Origin: Cyclobacteriaceae bacterium
Lineage (GTDB): Bacteria; Bacteroidota; Bacteroidia; Cytophagales; Cyclobacteriaceae
NCBI GenBank assembly: GCA_958296015.1
Contig: CATQIH010000020.1
Location: 62,001-126,000 of the forward strand
Reading direction: 5' to 3'
DNA length: 64,000 nt
This document shows positions 49,594-58,619 of this stretch, piece by piece; within the stretch, counting starts at the first letter, position 1, and every line of letters begins with the position of its first letter. A model generated the notes under the pieces. It was not told the DNA's origin. It did not search any database and worked only from the letters and a program-made list of their open reading frames with translations. The position numbers and the translations under genes are program-made.

Positions 49594-49623
49594 TTGATTA
49601 GCTTAATGATTTTGCTAGATTTG
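49594..49623 (+). promoter_or_regulatory. Promoter of the rplC-led S10/spc gene set
   Basis: TTG at 49594-49596, a 19-base spacer and TAGATTTG at 49616-49623, a full consensus match. The leader to ATG at 49676 would be about 46 bases. Confidence 0.8.
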
Positions 49624-49675
49624 CAATCTTTTACAGAAAAACGTTCAATAAGAGCGAAAATATAACATTGAAATA

Positions 49676-50308
49676 ATGTCTGGTATTATTGGAAAAAAAA
49701 TCGGGATGACTAGCATCTATAGTGCCGATGGACAAAACGTCGCATGCACCTTGGTGGAAGCTGGTCCTTGTGTAATCACCCACGTCAAAAATGAGGAAAT
49801 TGATGGTTACAAAGCTGTGCAGCTTGGGTATGGTGAGAGAAAAGAAAAGAATACGCCGGGAGCGTTGAAAGGGCATTTTTCTAAAGCCGGAACCACGCCT
49901 AAAAAGAAGGTGGTGGAGTTTAGAGACTTCAGGATAGAGTTTGAGGATGACGTAAAGCTAGGCAAAGAAATCACTATAGGGGAGGTCTTCAAAGAGGGCG
50001 ATTTTCTGGATGCTATAGGAAAGGCAAAGGGTAAAGGTTTTCAGGGCGTTGTCAAAAGACACGGTTTTGGAGGAGTTGGTCAGTCTACACATGGTCAGCA
50101 CAACCGTTCAAGGGCACCGGGTTCTATTGGTGCGTGCTCATTTCCGTCACGTGTATTCAAAGGGATGAAGATGGCAGGAAGAACAGGAGGACACAGAGTA
50201 AAGTTGCTAAATTTGCGCGTACTCAAAATTGTTCCCGAACAAAATTTAATTCTTGTCAGTGGTTCCATACCGGGAGCAAGAAATTCATTCGTTGTTTTAG
50301 AGAAATAA
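49676..50308 (+). CDS. rplC: 50S ribosomal protein L3
   Basis: Early assembly protein that reaches toward the peptidyl-transferase centre. 210 residues. [15 protein letters not shown] opens it, and [32 protein letters not shown] (about 120-150) is the loop that enters the rRNA core. First gene after the promoter at 49.6 kb; rplD follows after four bases. Confidence 0.98.
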   Translation: MSGIIGKKIGMTSIYSADGQNVACTLVEAGPCVITHVKNEEIDGYKAVQLGYGERKEKNTPGALKGHFSKAGTTPKKKVVEFRDFRIEFEDDVKLGKEITIGEVFKEGDFLDAIGKAKGKGFQGVVKRHGFGGVGQSTHGQHNRSRAPGSIGACSFPSRVFKGMKMAGRTGGHRVKLLNLRVLKIVPEQNLILVSGSIPGARNSFVVLEK

Positions 50309-50312
50309 TACC

Positions 50313-50957
50313 ATGGAAATAAAAATAAAAAATTTCAAGGGAGAAGACACCGGCAGAACAGTAAATTTAGCAGATGCTGTTTTCAACATAGAGCCAAACG
50401 ATCATGCCATATACCTTGATGTAAAGCACTACCTGGCTAACCAACGGCAGGGAACGCATAAATCCAAAGAAAGAGCAGAAATTACAGGCTCCACCAAGAA
50501 GATCAAGAAGCAAAAAGGTACAGGTACGGCAAGAGCTGGCAGTATTAAATCTCCTGTTTTTAGAGGAGGAGGGCGTGTTTTTGGCCCCCGGCCACGCGAT
50601 TATGATTTTAAACTTAACAAAAAACTCAAAAAGCTGGCCCGTGTATCTGCACTGGCATACAAAGCCAAAGAGGAAGGCATCACAGTGGTGGAAAGCTTTA
50701 ACCTTGAATCGCCCAAGACAAAAGAATATGCAGGTGTATTGAAGTCGCTGGCTATTGGTGATCGTTCTTCGTTGTTAGTTCTTGGCAACCCCAACAACAA
50801 CGTTCGTTTGTCTGCCAGAAACTTAAAAAGTGCGCAGGTGGCTACGGTAGAAAGTTTGAATACCTATGACATCATGAAGGCGAAGCATTTGATCTTAAGT
50901 GAGGATGCTCTTGAGAAAATTGAAAAAAATCTATCACGCAAGACCGCTGTAGAATAG
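50313..50957 (+). CDS. rplD: 50S ribosomal protein L4
   Basis: Lines the exit tunnel. 214 residues: the long loop with GTGTARAGSIKSPVFRGGG(RVF)GP (about 68-92) contacts the tunnel, and the end is the usual Rossmann-like half. In enterobacteria L4 represses the S10 operon; no matching leader is evident here. Confidence 0.97.
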   Translation: MEIKIKNFKGEDTGRTVNLADAVFNIEPNDHAIYLDVKHYLANQRQGTHKSKERAEITGSTKKIKKQKGTGTARAGSIKSPVFRGGGRVFGPRPRDYDFKLNKKLKKLARVSALAYKAKEEGITVVESFNLESPKTKEYAGVLKSLAIGDRSSLLVLGNPNNNVRLSARNLKSAQVATVESLNTYDIMKAKHLILSEDALEKIEKNLSRKTAVE

Positions 50958-50959
50958 TT

Positions 50960-51247
50960 ATGAGCATATTAATAAAACCATTAGTGACCGAAAAAATTTC
51001 CGTACAAAACGAAAGCGGAAAATACGGTTTTGTAGTAAACAAGAAAGCCAATAAAGTTCAGATCCGTCAGGAAGTTGAAAAGATGTATGGCGTAACTGTT
51101 GAGGCCGTTAGAACGCTAAACTACCAGGGCAAAACAAAGAATCGCTATACCAAATCCCGCGTAATCAGTGGTAAAACAACAGGTTACAAGAAGGCTATCG
51201 TTCAGGTTGCGGAAGGAGACGTGATTGATTTTTATAGCAGCATTTAA
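50960..51247 (+). CDS. rplW: 50S ribosomal protein L23
   Basis: Docking site for trigger factor and SRP at the exit tunnel. 95 residues, with LIKPLVTEKIS at the N-terminus and VEKMYGVTVEAVRTLNYQGKTK in the middle. It starts two bases after rplD. Confidence 0.96.
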   Translation: MSILIKPLVTEKISVQNESGKYGFVVNKKANKVQIRQEVEKMYGVTVEAVRTLNYQGKTKNRYTKSRVISGKTTGYKKAIVQVAEGDVIDFYSSI

Positions 51248-51268
51248 AATAATAGAAAACAACTCGAC

Positions 51269-52093
51269 ATGGCAGTAAAGAAGTTAAAGCCCACAACTCC
51301 GGGTCAAAGGCATAGAACGGCTCCTAGTTTCGCTGATATTACCAAAGATACGCCGGAAAAATCACTGATAAGTGCGCACTCCAAGACAGGAGGTAGAAAT
51401 AATAAGGGGCACCGCACCATGCGATATATTGGTGGAGGACATAAGCGTAAATATAGAATCATCGATTTTAAAAGGTCAAAGGAAAATATTCCAGCCACAG
51501 TAAAAGCCATTGAGTATGATCCGAACCGCTCGGCCAGGATTGCATTGATCTATTATGCTGATGGAGAAAAAGCCTACATATTAGCTCCAAATGGGCTTAC
51601 GGTAGGCCAGAGCATTACTTCGGGTAAAGACATAGCACCGGAAGTAGGCAATACGCTGCCACTTGCTTCTATTCCTTTGGGTACTGTTATACATAACATT
51701 GAACTGACACCGGGCAAAGGTGGCCAGATGGCAAGAAGTGCCGGATCATACGCGCAGCTACTTGCCCGTGAGGGTAAATATACGACGCTCAAATTACCTT
51801 CCGGAGAAATGCGCATGGTGCTTTCCAGTTGTATGGCTACCATAGGTTCAGTTTCCAATGCCGATCATATGGGCGTTACCAAAGGTAAAGCAGGCCGTAA
51901 CAGATGGATGGGCAGAAGGCCCCGTACCAGAGGTGTTGCCATGAACCCGGTAGATCACCCAATGGGCGGTGGTGAAGGCAGAGCATCCGGTGGTCATCCA
52001 AGATCAAGGAATGGTGTCAAAGCTAAAGGTTTCAAAACCAGAAGGCCTAAAAAATATTCAAATAGATTAATCATAAGCAGAAAGAATAAATAA
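51269..52093 (+). CDS. rplB: 50S ribosomal protein L2
   Basis: Needed for subunit joining and peptidyl transfer. 274 residues: [22 protein letters not shown]-type N-terminal block and the C-terminal [26 protein letters not shown] (about 218-243) with the conserved histidine are intact. The stop overlaps the rpsS start by one base (TAATG). Confidence 0.98.
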   Translation: MAVKKLKPTTPGQRHRTAPSFADITKDTPEKSLISAHSKTGGRNNKGHRTMRYIGGGHKRKYRIIDFKRSKENIPATVKAIEYDPNRSARIALIYYADGEKAYILAPNGLTVGQSITSGKDIAPEVGNTLPLASIPLGTVIHNIELTPGKGGQMARSAGSYAQLLAREGKYTTLKLPSGEMRMVLSSCMATIGSVSNADHMGVTKGKAGRNRWMGRRPRTRGVAMNPVDHPMGGGEGRASGGHPRSRNGVKAKGFKTRRPKKYSNRLIISRKNK

Positions 52094-52371
52094 TGGCTCG
52101 TTCGCTCAAAAAAGGACCTTATATAGATTTCAGACTTGAAAAGAAAGTGGACACAATGAATGAGTCCAGCAAAAAGTCTGTGATAAAAACCTGGTCCAGG
52201 AGATCAATGGTATCCCCTGACTTCGTAGGACATACTTTTGCTGTGCACAACGGCAACAAATTCATTCCCGTATATGTCACCGAAAATATGGTTGGACACA
52301 AACTGGGCGAGTTTGCACCTACCCGTAACTTCAGAGGTCATATTTCTAAAAAAGACAAAGGTAAACGATAG
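52093..52371 (+). CDS. rpsS: 30S ribosomal protein S19
   Basis: 30S head protein near the A-site. 92 residues, with SLKKGPYID at the start, [22 protein letters not shown] and the end [12 protein letters not shown]. Translationally coupled with rplB by the TAATG overlap. Confidence 0.98.
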   Translation: MARSLKKGPYIDFRLEKKVDTMNESSKKSVIKTWSRRSMVSPDFVGHTFAVHNGNKFIPVYVTENMVGHKLGEFAPTRNFRGHISKKDKGKR

Positions 52372-52373
52372 AT

Positions 52374-52730
52374 ATGGAAGCTATTGCTAAATTACGGAAC
52401 ATTCCTACGCCGCCGAGAAAGATGCGTTTAATAGCCGATATGATTCGAGGTAGAAAAGTGGGAGATGCACTTAATATTCTCAAATTTGAGCCTAAAATTG
52501 GTGCTCCCAAAGTTGAAAAACTCTTGTTATCTGCCATTGCCAACTGGCAACAGCATAATGAAGATGAACGACTTGAAGATGCAAATTTGTATGTCAAGGA
52601 AATCAGGGTGGACAGTGGCAGAATCTTGAAAAGACTGCGGCCAGCACCACAAGGCAGAGCTCACAGAATTCGTAAGCGTTCAAACCACGTTACCATCGTG
52701 GTAAGCAGTGATGTGAGTGAGACTGTTTAA
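52374..52730 (+). CDS. rplV: 50S ribosomal protein L22
   Basis: Its hairpin lines the exit tunnel near the macrolide site. 118 residues: [21 protein letters not shown] opens the core and [24 protein letters not shown] forms the hairpin end. It begins two bases after rpsS. Confidence 0.97.
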   Translation: MEAIAKLRNIPTPPRKMRLIADMIRGRKVGDALNILKFEPKIGAPKVEKLLLSAIANWQQHNEDERLEDANLYVKEIRVDSGRILKRLRPAPQGRAHRIRKRSNHVTIVVSSDVSETV

Positions 52731-52770
52731 GGATTAATATATTAACCAGAATTTCAAAAGTGACATATAT

Positions 52771-53541
52771 ATGGGACAAAAAGTAAACCCAACCGCATTC
52801 AGATTAGGCATCATCAAAGGATGGGACTCCAACTGGTATGGCGGCAAGAATTTTTCTGAAAAGCTTGTTGAAGACTTCGAGATAAGAAAATATATAGATG
52901 CACGTTTGCCTCGTGGTGGTGTATCTAAAGTGGTGATCGAGAGAACCATCAAACGCATCACGCTCACCATTCACACGGCTCGCCCAGGGGTGGTTATCGG
53001 AAAAGGTGGGGCCGAAGTAGACAGACTGAAGGAAGAGCTTAAAAAGCTGACCAACAAAGATGTTCAGATCAACATATACGAGATCAAACGCCCTGAACTA
53101 GATGCCAAACTGATAGGTATGTCTATTGCACAGCAACTGGAAGCCAGAATTTCTTATCGCCGTGCTATGAAACAAGCCATTGCCTCGGCTCTGCGGGTGG
53201 GTGCGCTAGGTATCAAGATTAAAGTATCAGGCCGATTGGGCGGCGCGGAAATAGCCAGGTCAGAGCAGTATAAAGAAGGGCGCATTCCGCTTCATACATT
53301 GCGGGCTGATATAGATTATGCCATATCAGAGGCTAACACGGTATATGGCAAACTTGGTATCAAAGTTTGGGTGTTCAAAGGAGAAGTTTTTGGCAAGCGT
53401 GATCTTTCGCCAAATATAGGCGGACCAAGTGGCCCTGCTCCATCAGGTGGTGGAGGTGGTCGTGGCGGTGATCGTGATCGTCGCGGAGGTAATGACAGAC
53501 GTGGCGGCGGTGGCGGCGGAAACAGAAGGAAGAGAAAGTAG
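52771..53541 (+). CDS. rpsC: 30S ribosomal protein S3 with a glycine/arginine-rich tail
   Basis: Forms the mRNA entry site. 256 residues: KH domain with [18 protein letters not shown] (about 73-90), then the C-terminal S3 domain with [17 protein letters not shown]. Residues about 213-256 are an unusual low-complexity tail of glycine, arginine and aspartate ([24 protein letters not shown]). The E. coli protein has 233 residues, without such a tail. The tail should be disordered, basic and able to bind RNA. Confidence 0.97.
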   Translation: MGQKVNPTAFRLGIIKGWDSNWYGGKNFSEKLVEDFEIRKYIDARLPRGGVSKVVIERTIKRITLTIHTARPGVVIGKGGAEVDRLKEELKKLTNKDVQINIYEIKRPELDAKLIGMSIAQQLEARISYRRAMKQAIASALRVGALGIKIKVSGRLGGAEIARSEQYKEGRIPLHTLRADIDYAISEANTVYGKLGIKVWVFKGEVFGKRDLSPNIGGPSGPAPSGGGGGRGGDRDRRGGNDRRGGGGGGNRRKRK

Positions 53542-53579
53542 CCCTAAAATGATCATTTCATTGAATTAACACTTGAATC

Positions 53580-54002
53580 ATGTTACAGCCAAAAAGAACA
53601 ACATTTAGAAAGAAGCAAAAAGGCAGGGTAAAAGGTATCGCACAAAGAGGACATACCATTGCCTTTGGCAACTTCGGACTCAAATCATTAGAACCAGGGT
53701 GGATTACCAGCCGTCAGATAGAAGCTGCACGTATTGCCATGACCCGTGCCATGAAAAGAGAAGGACAGGTATGGATTCGTATTTTTCCTGACAAGCCTAT
53801 CACCAAAAAGCCTGCTGAAGTAAGGATGGGTAAAGGTAAAGGTGCTCCCGAGTATTGGGTGGCTACTGTGAAACCAGGAACCATCATGTTTGAAGCAACA
53901 GGTGTTGATGCAGTGCGCGCACAGGAGGCTTTAAGACTGGCGGCTCAGAAATTGCCGCTCAAAACGAAATTTATTGTTAGAAGGGACTACGCAGGAAATT
54001 AA
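53580..54002 (+). CDS. rplP: 50S ribosomal protein L16
   Basis: Sits by the A-site tRNA elbow. 140 residues with [15 protein letters not shown] at the start, [24 protein letters not shown] and [23 protein letters not shown]-type block. It follows rpsC after 38 bases and precedes rpmC by two. Confidence 0.97.
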   Translation: MLQPKRTTFRKKQKGRVKGIAQRGHTIAFGNFGLKSLEPGWITSRQIEAARIAMTRAMKREGQVWIRIFPDKPITKKPAEVRMGKGKGAPEYWVATVKPGTIMFEATGVDAVRAQEALRLAAQKLPLKTKFIVRRDYAGN

Positions 54003-54004
54003 CT

Positions 54005-54205
54005 ATGAAAAATTCTGAAATCAAAGAACTCAGCGAAGTTGAGTTGAAAGATAGCATTAAGGCAGAACGTGATAATTTACAGAAGCTACAGTTTGCTCAT
54101 TCCATTTCTCCCATTGAAAACCCTATGAGAATCAAAGCTTCAAAGAAAATAGTTGCGAGGCTGGAAACTGAACTTCGGGCTAAAGAATTGGCAAATAAAG
54201 TATAA
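54005..54205 (+). CDS. rpmC: 50S ribosomal protein L29
   Basis: Two-helix protein next to the exit tunnel. 66 residues, with [22 protein letters not shown] and the closing basic helix. It lies between rplP and rpsQ with two-base gaps on both sides. Confidence 0.94.
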   Translation: MKNSEIKELSEVELKDSIKAERDNLQKLQFAHSISPIENPMRIKASKKIVARLETELRAKELANKV

Positions 54206-54207
54206 CT

Positions 54208-54468
54208 ATGGAAAATACTCGTAATCTCAGGAAAGAAAGGATCGGTCAGGTTGTCAGTAATAAAATGAACAAATCTATTACCGTATCTGTTAGCCGTAGA
54301 TTAAAACACCCCATGTACGGAAAGTTTATTGGTAAATCTTCTAAATTCATGGCACATGACGAAAAAGGAGAATGTCAGATGGGGGATACGGTAAAAATCA
54401 TGGAAACCCGGCCACTCAGCAAGAATAAAAGATGGCGGTTGGTTGAAATTATTGAAAGAGCAAAATAG
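54208..54468 (+). CDS. rpsQ: 30S ribosomal protein S17
   Basis: OB-fold protein of the 30S body. 86 residues: [29 protein letters not shown] and [23 protein letters not shown], all family-specific. Confidence 0.97.
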   Translation: MENTRNLRKERIGQVVSNKMNKSITVSVSRRLKHPMYGKFIGKSSKFMAHDEKGECQMGDTVKIMETRPLSKNKRWRLVEIIERAK

Positions 54469-54470
54469 CG

Positions 54471-54839
54471 ATGATACAGCAAGAATCAAGATTAAACGTT
54501 GCGGATAACAGTGGTGCCAAAGAAGTGCTATGTATTCGTGTATTGGGTGGTACTGGCAAAAGATATGCTTCAGTGGGTGACAAAATTATCGTCACTGTCA
54601 AAACTGCCTTGTCATCAAGCAATTTGAAAAAGGGAACAGTTTCCAGAGCAGTGGTTGTCAGAGTGAAAAAGGAGATTCGTAGAAAAGACGGTTCTTATAT
54701 TCGCTTTGAAGAAAACGCAGCTGTTTTGCTCACCGCCAACGACGAACCCAGAGGTACCCGAATATTTGGTCCGGTAGCCCGTGAACTACGTGAAAGGCAA
54801 TTTATGAAAATTGTTTCTCTAGCACCAGAAGTATTATAA
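54471..54839 (+). CDS. rplN: 50S ribosomal protein L14
   Basis: Intersubunit bridge protein and the binding site of RsfS, which is encoded at 6.8-7.1 kb. 122 residues: [18 protein letters not shown] and [28 protein letters not shown] are diagnostic. Confidence 0.98.
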   Translation: MIQQESRLNVADNSGAKEVLCIRVLGGTGKRYASVGDKIIVTVKTALSSSNLKKGTVSRAVVVRVKKEIRRKDGSYIRFEENAAVLLTANDEPRGTRIFGPVARELRERQFMKIVSLAPEVL

Positions 54840-54846
54840 AAAACCT

Positions 54847-55179
54847 ATGAAGACAATACAAAAACATAAATTCCGTATCAAAAAAGATGATACGGTTTTG
54901 GTGATCGCCGGCAACTTTAAAGGTAAAAGGGGGAAAATAGTGACTATTTTGCCAGACAAGCATAAGGCTATCGTTGAAGGGATCAATATTATCACCAAAC
55001 ATGTTAAACCTTCTGCCCAGAATACAGAAGGCGGTAGGGTTGAACAGGAAGCTCCTATTCATATCAGCAATTTGAAGTTGATCGATCCTGCCACTTCTGA
55101 AGCAGTGAAGGTAGGAAGAAAAGCCGATAGCAAAGGAAAGCTACAGAGATATTCAAAAAAAACCGGAGAGTTCATCTAA
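54847..55179 (+). CDS. rplX: 50S ribosomal protein L24
   Basis: Assembly initiator at the 5' end of 23S rRNA. 110 residues with the KOW motif [18 protein letters not shown] (about 15-32) and [14 protein letters not shown]. It precedes rplE by one base. Confidence 0.96.
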   Translation: MKTIQKHKFRIKKDDTVLVIAGNFKGKRGKIVTILPDKHKAIVEGINIITKHVKPSAQNTEGGRVEQEAPIHISNLKLIDPATSEAVKVGRKADSKGKLQRYSKKTGEFI

Positions 55180-55180
55180 T

Positions 55181-55756
55181 ATGGCTAACACAGAAAAATA
55201 TATTCCCAGGTTGAAAGTTAAGTATCTTTCGGAAATTGTTCCTGGTATGCAAAAAAGATTCAGCTACAAATCTGTGATGCAGGTTCCTAGAGTAGAGAAA
55301 ATATGCATCAACAAAGGTATTGGTATTGCCGTAGCAGACAAAAAACTGATTGATGCAGGCGTGGATGAGTTATCAACCGTTGCTGGTCAGAAGGCAATTC
55401 CTACCATTGCCAAAAAGTCTGTTTCTAACTTCAAACTGCGCGAGGATATGCCTATTGGCGCAAAAGTGACATTGAGAGGAGATAGGATGTATGAGTTTAT
55501 GGATCGCCTGATGAATGTGGCCTTACCACGTGTGAGGGACTTTCGTGGTGTCAATGACAAAGGATTTGATGGCAGCGGTAATTATACATTGGGTGTTAAA
55601 GAACAAATCATTTTTCCGGAAATAAGCATAGACAAAGTGAATCGTATTTCAGGAATGGACATCACCTTTGTAACCAATGCTCCTAATGATGAAGAAGGTT
55701 ACGAATTGTTGAAGTCATTGGGAATGCCATTCGCTAATTCTAAAAAAACGCAATAG
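55181..55756 (+). CDS. rplE: 50S ribosomal protein L5
   Basis: Binds 5S rRNA and contacts the 30S head. 191 residues, with [33 protein letters not shown] and [28 protein letters not shown]. rpsN starts three bases after. Confidence 0.98.
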   Translation: MANTEKYIPRLKVKYLSEIVPGMQKRFSYKSVMQVPRVEKICINKGIGIAVADKKLIDAGVDELSTVAGQKAIPTIAKKSVSNFKLREDMPIGAKVTLRGDRMYEFMDRLMNVALPRVRDFRGVNDKGFDGSGNYTLGVKEQIIFPEISIDKVNRISGMDITFVTNAPNDEEGYELLKSLGMPFANSKKTQ

Positions 55757-55759
55757 ATT

Positions 55760-56029
55760 ATGGCTAAAAAATCAATAATAGCAAGAGAGAAAAAGAGAGA
55801 AAAGCTCGTCGCTAAATATGCGAAGAAGAGAGAAGAGCTTAAAGCAGCCGGAGATTATGAAGCACTGGATAAGCTTCCGCGCAATTCTTCTGCTGTTCGG
55901 CTTCATAACCGATGTCAGCTAACGGGCAGGCCAAGAGGCTATATGAGAAAATTCGGTATCTCACGGGTCACTTTTAGAGAAATGGCATCTGATGGCAAAA
56001 TACCGGGAGTTACCAAAGCTAGTTGGTAA
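55760..56029 (+). CDS. rpsN: 30S ribosomal protein S14, zinc-free form
   Basis: 30S head protein. 89 residues, the long form without the CxxC zinc ribbon of the short 61-residue type. [29 protein letters not shown] is followed by [18 protein letters not shown]. Last gene before an 83-base gap with a new promoter. Confidence 0.97.
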   Translation: MAKKSIIAREKKREKLVAKYAKKREELKAAGDYEALDKLPRNSSAVRLHNRCQLTGRPRGYMRKFGISRVTFREMASDGKIPGVTKASW

Positions 56030-56046
56030 AATTAGTTTTTTTGTTT

Positions 56047-56075
56047 TTGTATGTGTGAAAATATAGCTACTTTTG
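56047..56075 (+). promoter_or_regulatory. Internal promoter between rpsN and rpsH
   Basis: TTG at 56047-56049, an 18-base spacer and TACTTTTG at 56068-56075. The box and its downstream CAC equal those of the tRNA-tuf promoter. It would start a second transcript for rpsH to rplQ with a leader of about 30 bases. Confidence 0.75.
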
Positions 56076-56112
56076 CACTCCGTTTCACTGAGCATGTAAT
56101 ATTTACTTATAA

Positions 56113-56514
56113 ATGATAACAGATCCGATCGCAGATTACCTGACTAGAGTCAGAAATGCTATAAAGGCAAACCACCGAATTGTTGAGGTTCCTTCTTCTA
56201 ATATCAAAAAAGAGATTACAAAGGTACTTCACGATCAGGGTTATATTCAGAACTATAAGTTTGATGATGATGGATTGCATCAGGGCATTATTAAAATTGC
56301 TTTGAAATACAACCCGCGTACCAAATCTTCTGCCATTATGGATATTACCAGAGTGAGCAAGCCTGGTCTGAGAAAGTATGTAGGTGCTGAAAGCCTTCCG
56401 CGGGTTTTGAATGGCCTGGGAATCGCTATTTTATCTACTTCCAAAGGCGTTATTACGGACAAAAAGGCGCGTGAGCTAAATATTGGCGGGGAAGTACTTT
56501 GTTATGTATATTAA
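56113..56514 (+). CDS. rpsH: 30S ribosomal protein S8
   Basis: Central 16S rRNA-binding protein. 133 residues, with DPIADYLTRVRNAIKANHRIVEVPSS and the end GVITDKKARELNIGGEVLCYVY. In E. coli S8 represses the spc operon at rplE; here the internal promoter places a transcript start directly before S8. Confidence 0.98.
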   Translation: MITDPIADYLTRVRNAIKANHRIVEVPSSNIKKEITKVLHDQGYIQNYKFDDDGLHQGIIKIALKYNPRTKSSAIMDITRVSKPGLRKYVGAESLPRVLNGLGIAILSTSKGVITDKKARELNIGGEVLCYVY

Positions 56515-56526
56515 TAGAAAATAGAT

Positions 56527-57078
56527 ATGTCACGTATTGGAAGATTACCTGTTCAGATTCTCGAGGGAGTTACAGTTACATGTGATAAAAACATTGTCAA
56601 AGTGAAAGGTCCGAAAGGAGAACTTACTCAGGCAATAGATAAAGATCTTAAAGTAGAAGTAGCTGATGGTCAGGTGAGTGTCAGCAGACCTACCGATCAG
56701 AAACGGCACAAAGCCATGCATGGCCTGTATCGTTCGCTGATTTATAATATGATTGAAGGAGTAAAGGAAGGATATAAAAAAGAGCTTGAACTGGTAGGCG
56801 TTGGTTACAAAGCAAATGTACAACAGAATGTACTTGAGCTAAGCCTGGGCTATTCTCATGCAATTTACTTGGCTGTTCCAAGCGAAGTAAAGATCAATGC
56901 AGAGCAGCAAAAAGGTAGAAATCCAATTGTTACGCTGGAAAGTTATGACAAGCAATTAATTGGCCAGGTAGCTGCCAAGATCAGATCGCTTCGGCCTGTA
57001 GAGCCTTACAAGGGCAAAGGTATCAGGTTTGTAGGAGAGCAAGTCCGTCGTAAAGCTGGTAAATCTGCAAGTAAGTAA
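56527..57078 (+). CDS. rplF: 50S ribosomal protein L6
   Basis: Located near the factor-binding site. 183 residues with two similar domains; SRIGRLPVQI at the start and RPVEPYKGKGIRFVGEQVRRKAGK at the end are diagnostic. Confidence 0.98.
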   Translation: MSRIGRLPVQILEGVTVTCDKNIVKVKGPKGELTQAIDKDLKVEVADGQVSVSRPTDQKRHKAMHGLYRSLIYNMIEGVKEGYKKELELVGVGYKANVQQNVLELSLGYSHAIYLAVPSEVKINAEQQKGRNPIVTLESYDKQLIGQVAAKIRSLRPVEPYKGKGIRFVGEQVRRKAGKSASK

Positions 57079-57090
57079 ATAGTATTTAAA

Positions 57091-57444
57091 ATGGCAGTTG
57101 ATAAAAAAATTAGAAGACGCTTAAGAATTAAGCACAATATCAGAAAAAAGATTAGCGGAACTGCTGAATTACCCAGGCTTTCTGTCTATAAAAGCAATAA
57201 GGGAATCTATGCTCAGCTCATTGATGATATCAATGGCCATACCCTTGCACATGCCACTTCCCTTGAAGCTGGTGAAAAAAATTATGCTGATGTCTCAGCT
57301 TCTAAAGAAGTGGGTAAATCGTTGGCTGAAAGGGCGGTTGCCAAAGGTATAAGCTCAGTGGTTTTTGATAGAAATGGTTACCTGTTTCATGGAAAAGTGA
57401 AGGCTTTGGCCGACGGTGCCCGTGACGGAGGACTCAAATTTTAG
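57091..57444 (+). CDS. rplR: 50S ribosomal protein L18
   Basis: 5S rRNA-binding protein that works with L5. 117 residues: basic N-terminus [14 protein letters not shown], then [18 protein letters not shown] and the end [25 protein letters not shown]. Confidence 0.97.
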   Translation: MAVDKKIRRRLRIKHNIRKKISGTAELPRLSVYKSNKGIYAQLIDDINGHTLAHATSLEAGEKNYADVSASKEVGKSLAERAVAKGISSVVFDRNGYLFHGKVKALADGARDGGLKF

Positions 57445-57458
57445 AACAGATATAATTT

Positions 57459-57983
57459 ATGGCACAGTCAAATACACATGTAAACTCTGTTAAGGCTAGT
57501 GAAATAGACCTCAAAGAAAGAGTTGTGGCTATTAAGCGGGTAGCAAAAGTAGTAAAAGGTGGACGTAGATTTAGCTTCTCTGCTATTGTAGTAGTAGGTA
57601 ATAGTGCCGGCGTAGTGGGTTACGGGTTAGGCAAAGCAAACGAAGTGACCGATGCAATCACCAAAGGAGTAGATGATGCTAAGAAGAACCTTGTGAAAAT
57701 TCCTTTGAGAAGAGGCACAGTTCCTCATGAAGCTATTGGTAAATTTGGAGGTGGGTTTGTCTTGGTAAAACCTGCTGCACCAGGTACGGGTGTTCTTGCC
57801 GGCGGTGCCATGAGAGCAGTGCTTGAAAGTGCAGGATATACTGATGTACTGGCCAAATCAAAAGGATCTTCAAACCCGCACAATGTGGTTAAAGCTACCT
57901 TTAACGCGCTCTCGAAAATGAAAGATGCTTATGCCGTAGCGCAGCGACGAGGGGTTGAGTTGGATAAAGTTTTAAATGGATAA
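57459..57983 (+). CDS. rpsE: 30S ribosomal protein S5
   Basis: Contributes to decoding accuracy and mRNA entry. 174 residues: [37 protein letters not shown] and [18 protein letters not shown]. rpmD starts three bases after its stop. Confidence 0.98.
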   Translation: MAQSNTHVNSVKASEIDLKERVVAIKRVAKVVKGGRRFSFSAIVVVGNSAGVVGYGLGKANEVTDAITKGVDDAKKNLVKIPLRRGTVPHEAIGKFGGGFVLVKPAAPGTGVLAGGAMRAVLESAGYTDVLAKSKGSSNPHNVVKATFNALSKMKDAYAVAQRRGVELDKVLNG

Positions 57984-57986
57984 CTG

Positions 57987-58166
57987 ATGGCTAAAGTTAG
58001 AATTACTCAGATAAGAAGTGTCATTGACCGGCCTAAGCGTCAGAAATTGACGATTCAGGCATTGGGCCTTGGCAAGATCAATAGAAGCGTTGAAGTTGAA
58101 GCAACACCACAAATTACCGGTATGATCAATAAGGTGCATCATCTGGTAAATGTAACTAATATATAA
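57987..58166 (+). CDS. rpmD: 50S ribosomal protein L30
   Basis: 59 residues starting [20 protein letters not shown] and ending HHLVNVTNI; the segment [16 protein letters not shown] is the L30 hallmark. It lies between rpsE and rplO with two- to three-base gaps, its normal place. Small genes of this size are easily left out of annotations. Confidence 0.97.
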   Translation: MAKVRITQIRSVIDRPKRQKLTIQALGLGKINRSVEVEATPQITGMINKVHHLVNVTNI

Positions 58167-58168
58167 CA

Positions 58169-58615
58169 ATGGATTTAAGTACACTAAAAGCAGCAAAAGG
58201 ATCGGTCAAACAAAAGAGAAGGCTTGGCCGGGGTGCTGGTTCTGGTTGGGGTGGTACGGCAGGCAGAGGTCATAAAGGTGCCCAGTCCAGATCAGGTTAT
58301 AAGATTAAAACAGGCTTTGAAGGTGGTCAGATGCCACTCCAGAGAAGAGTGCCTAAGTTTGGATTCAGAAGTCCAAATAGAGTATTTTATAGTATAATCA
58401 ATTTGGATAGACTACAGTCTTTGTCCGAGCTGATTGGTTCCGAGACTATTACTTTTGATGATTTTGTGGCGCATGGGTTGATTGGTAAAAGAGATAAAAT
58501 CAAAATCCTTGGTGGAGGAGAACTGAAAGGTAAGGTTGAAGTATCAGCCAATGCATTCTCTAAATCTGCTATTGAAGCAATAGAAGCCGCAGGGGGTAAA
58601 GCAAACCAACTTTAA
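58169..58615 (+). CDS. rplO: 50S ribosomal protein L15
   Basis: Late assembly protein of the large subunit. 148 residues: a glycine- and arginine-rich extended N-terminal half (RRLGRGAGSGWGGTAGRGHKG is its core) and the globular end with AFSKSAIEAIEAAGG. secY follows after four bases. Confidence 0.98.
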   Translation: MDLSTLKAAKGSVKQKRRLGRGAGSGWGGTAGRGHKGAQSRSGYKIKTGFEGGQMPLQRRVPKFGFRSPNRVFYSIINLDRLQSLSELIGSETITFDDFVAHGLIGKRDKIKILGGGELKGKVEVSANAFSKSAIEAIEAAGGKANQL

Positions 58616-58619
58616 CGAT

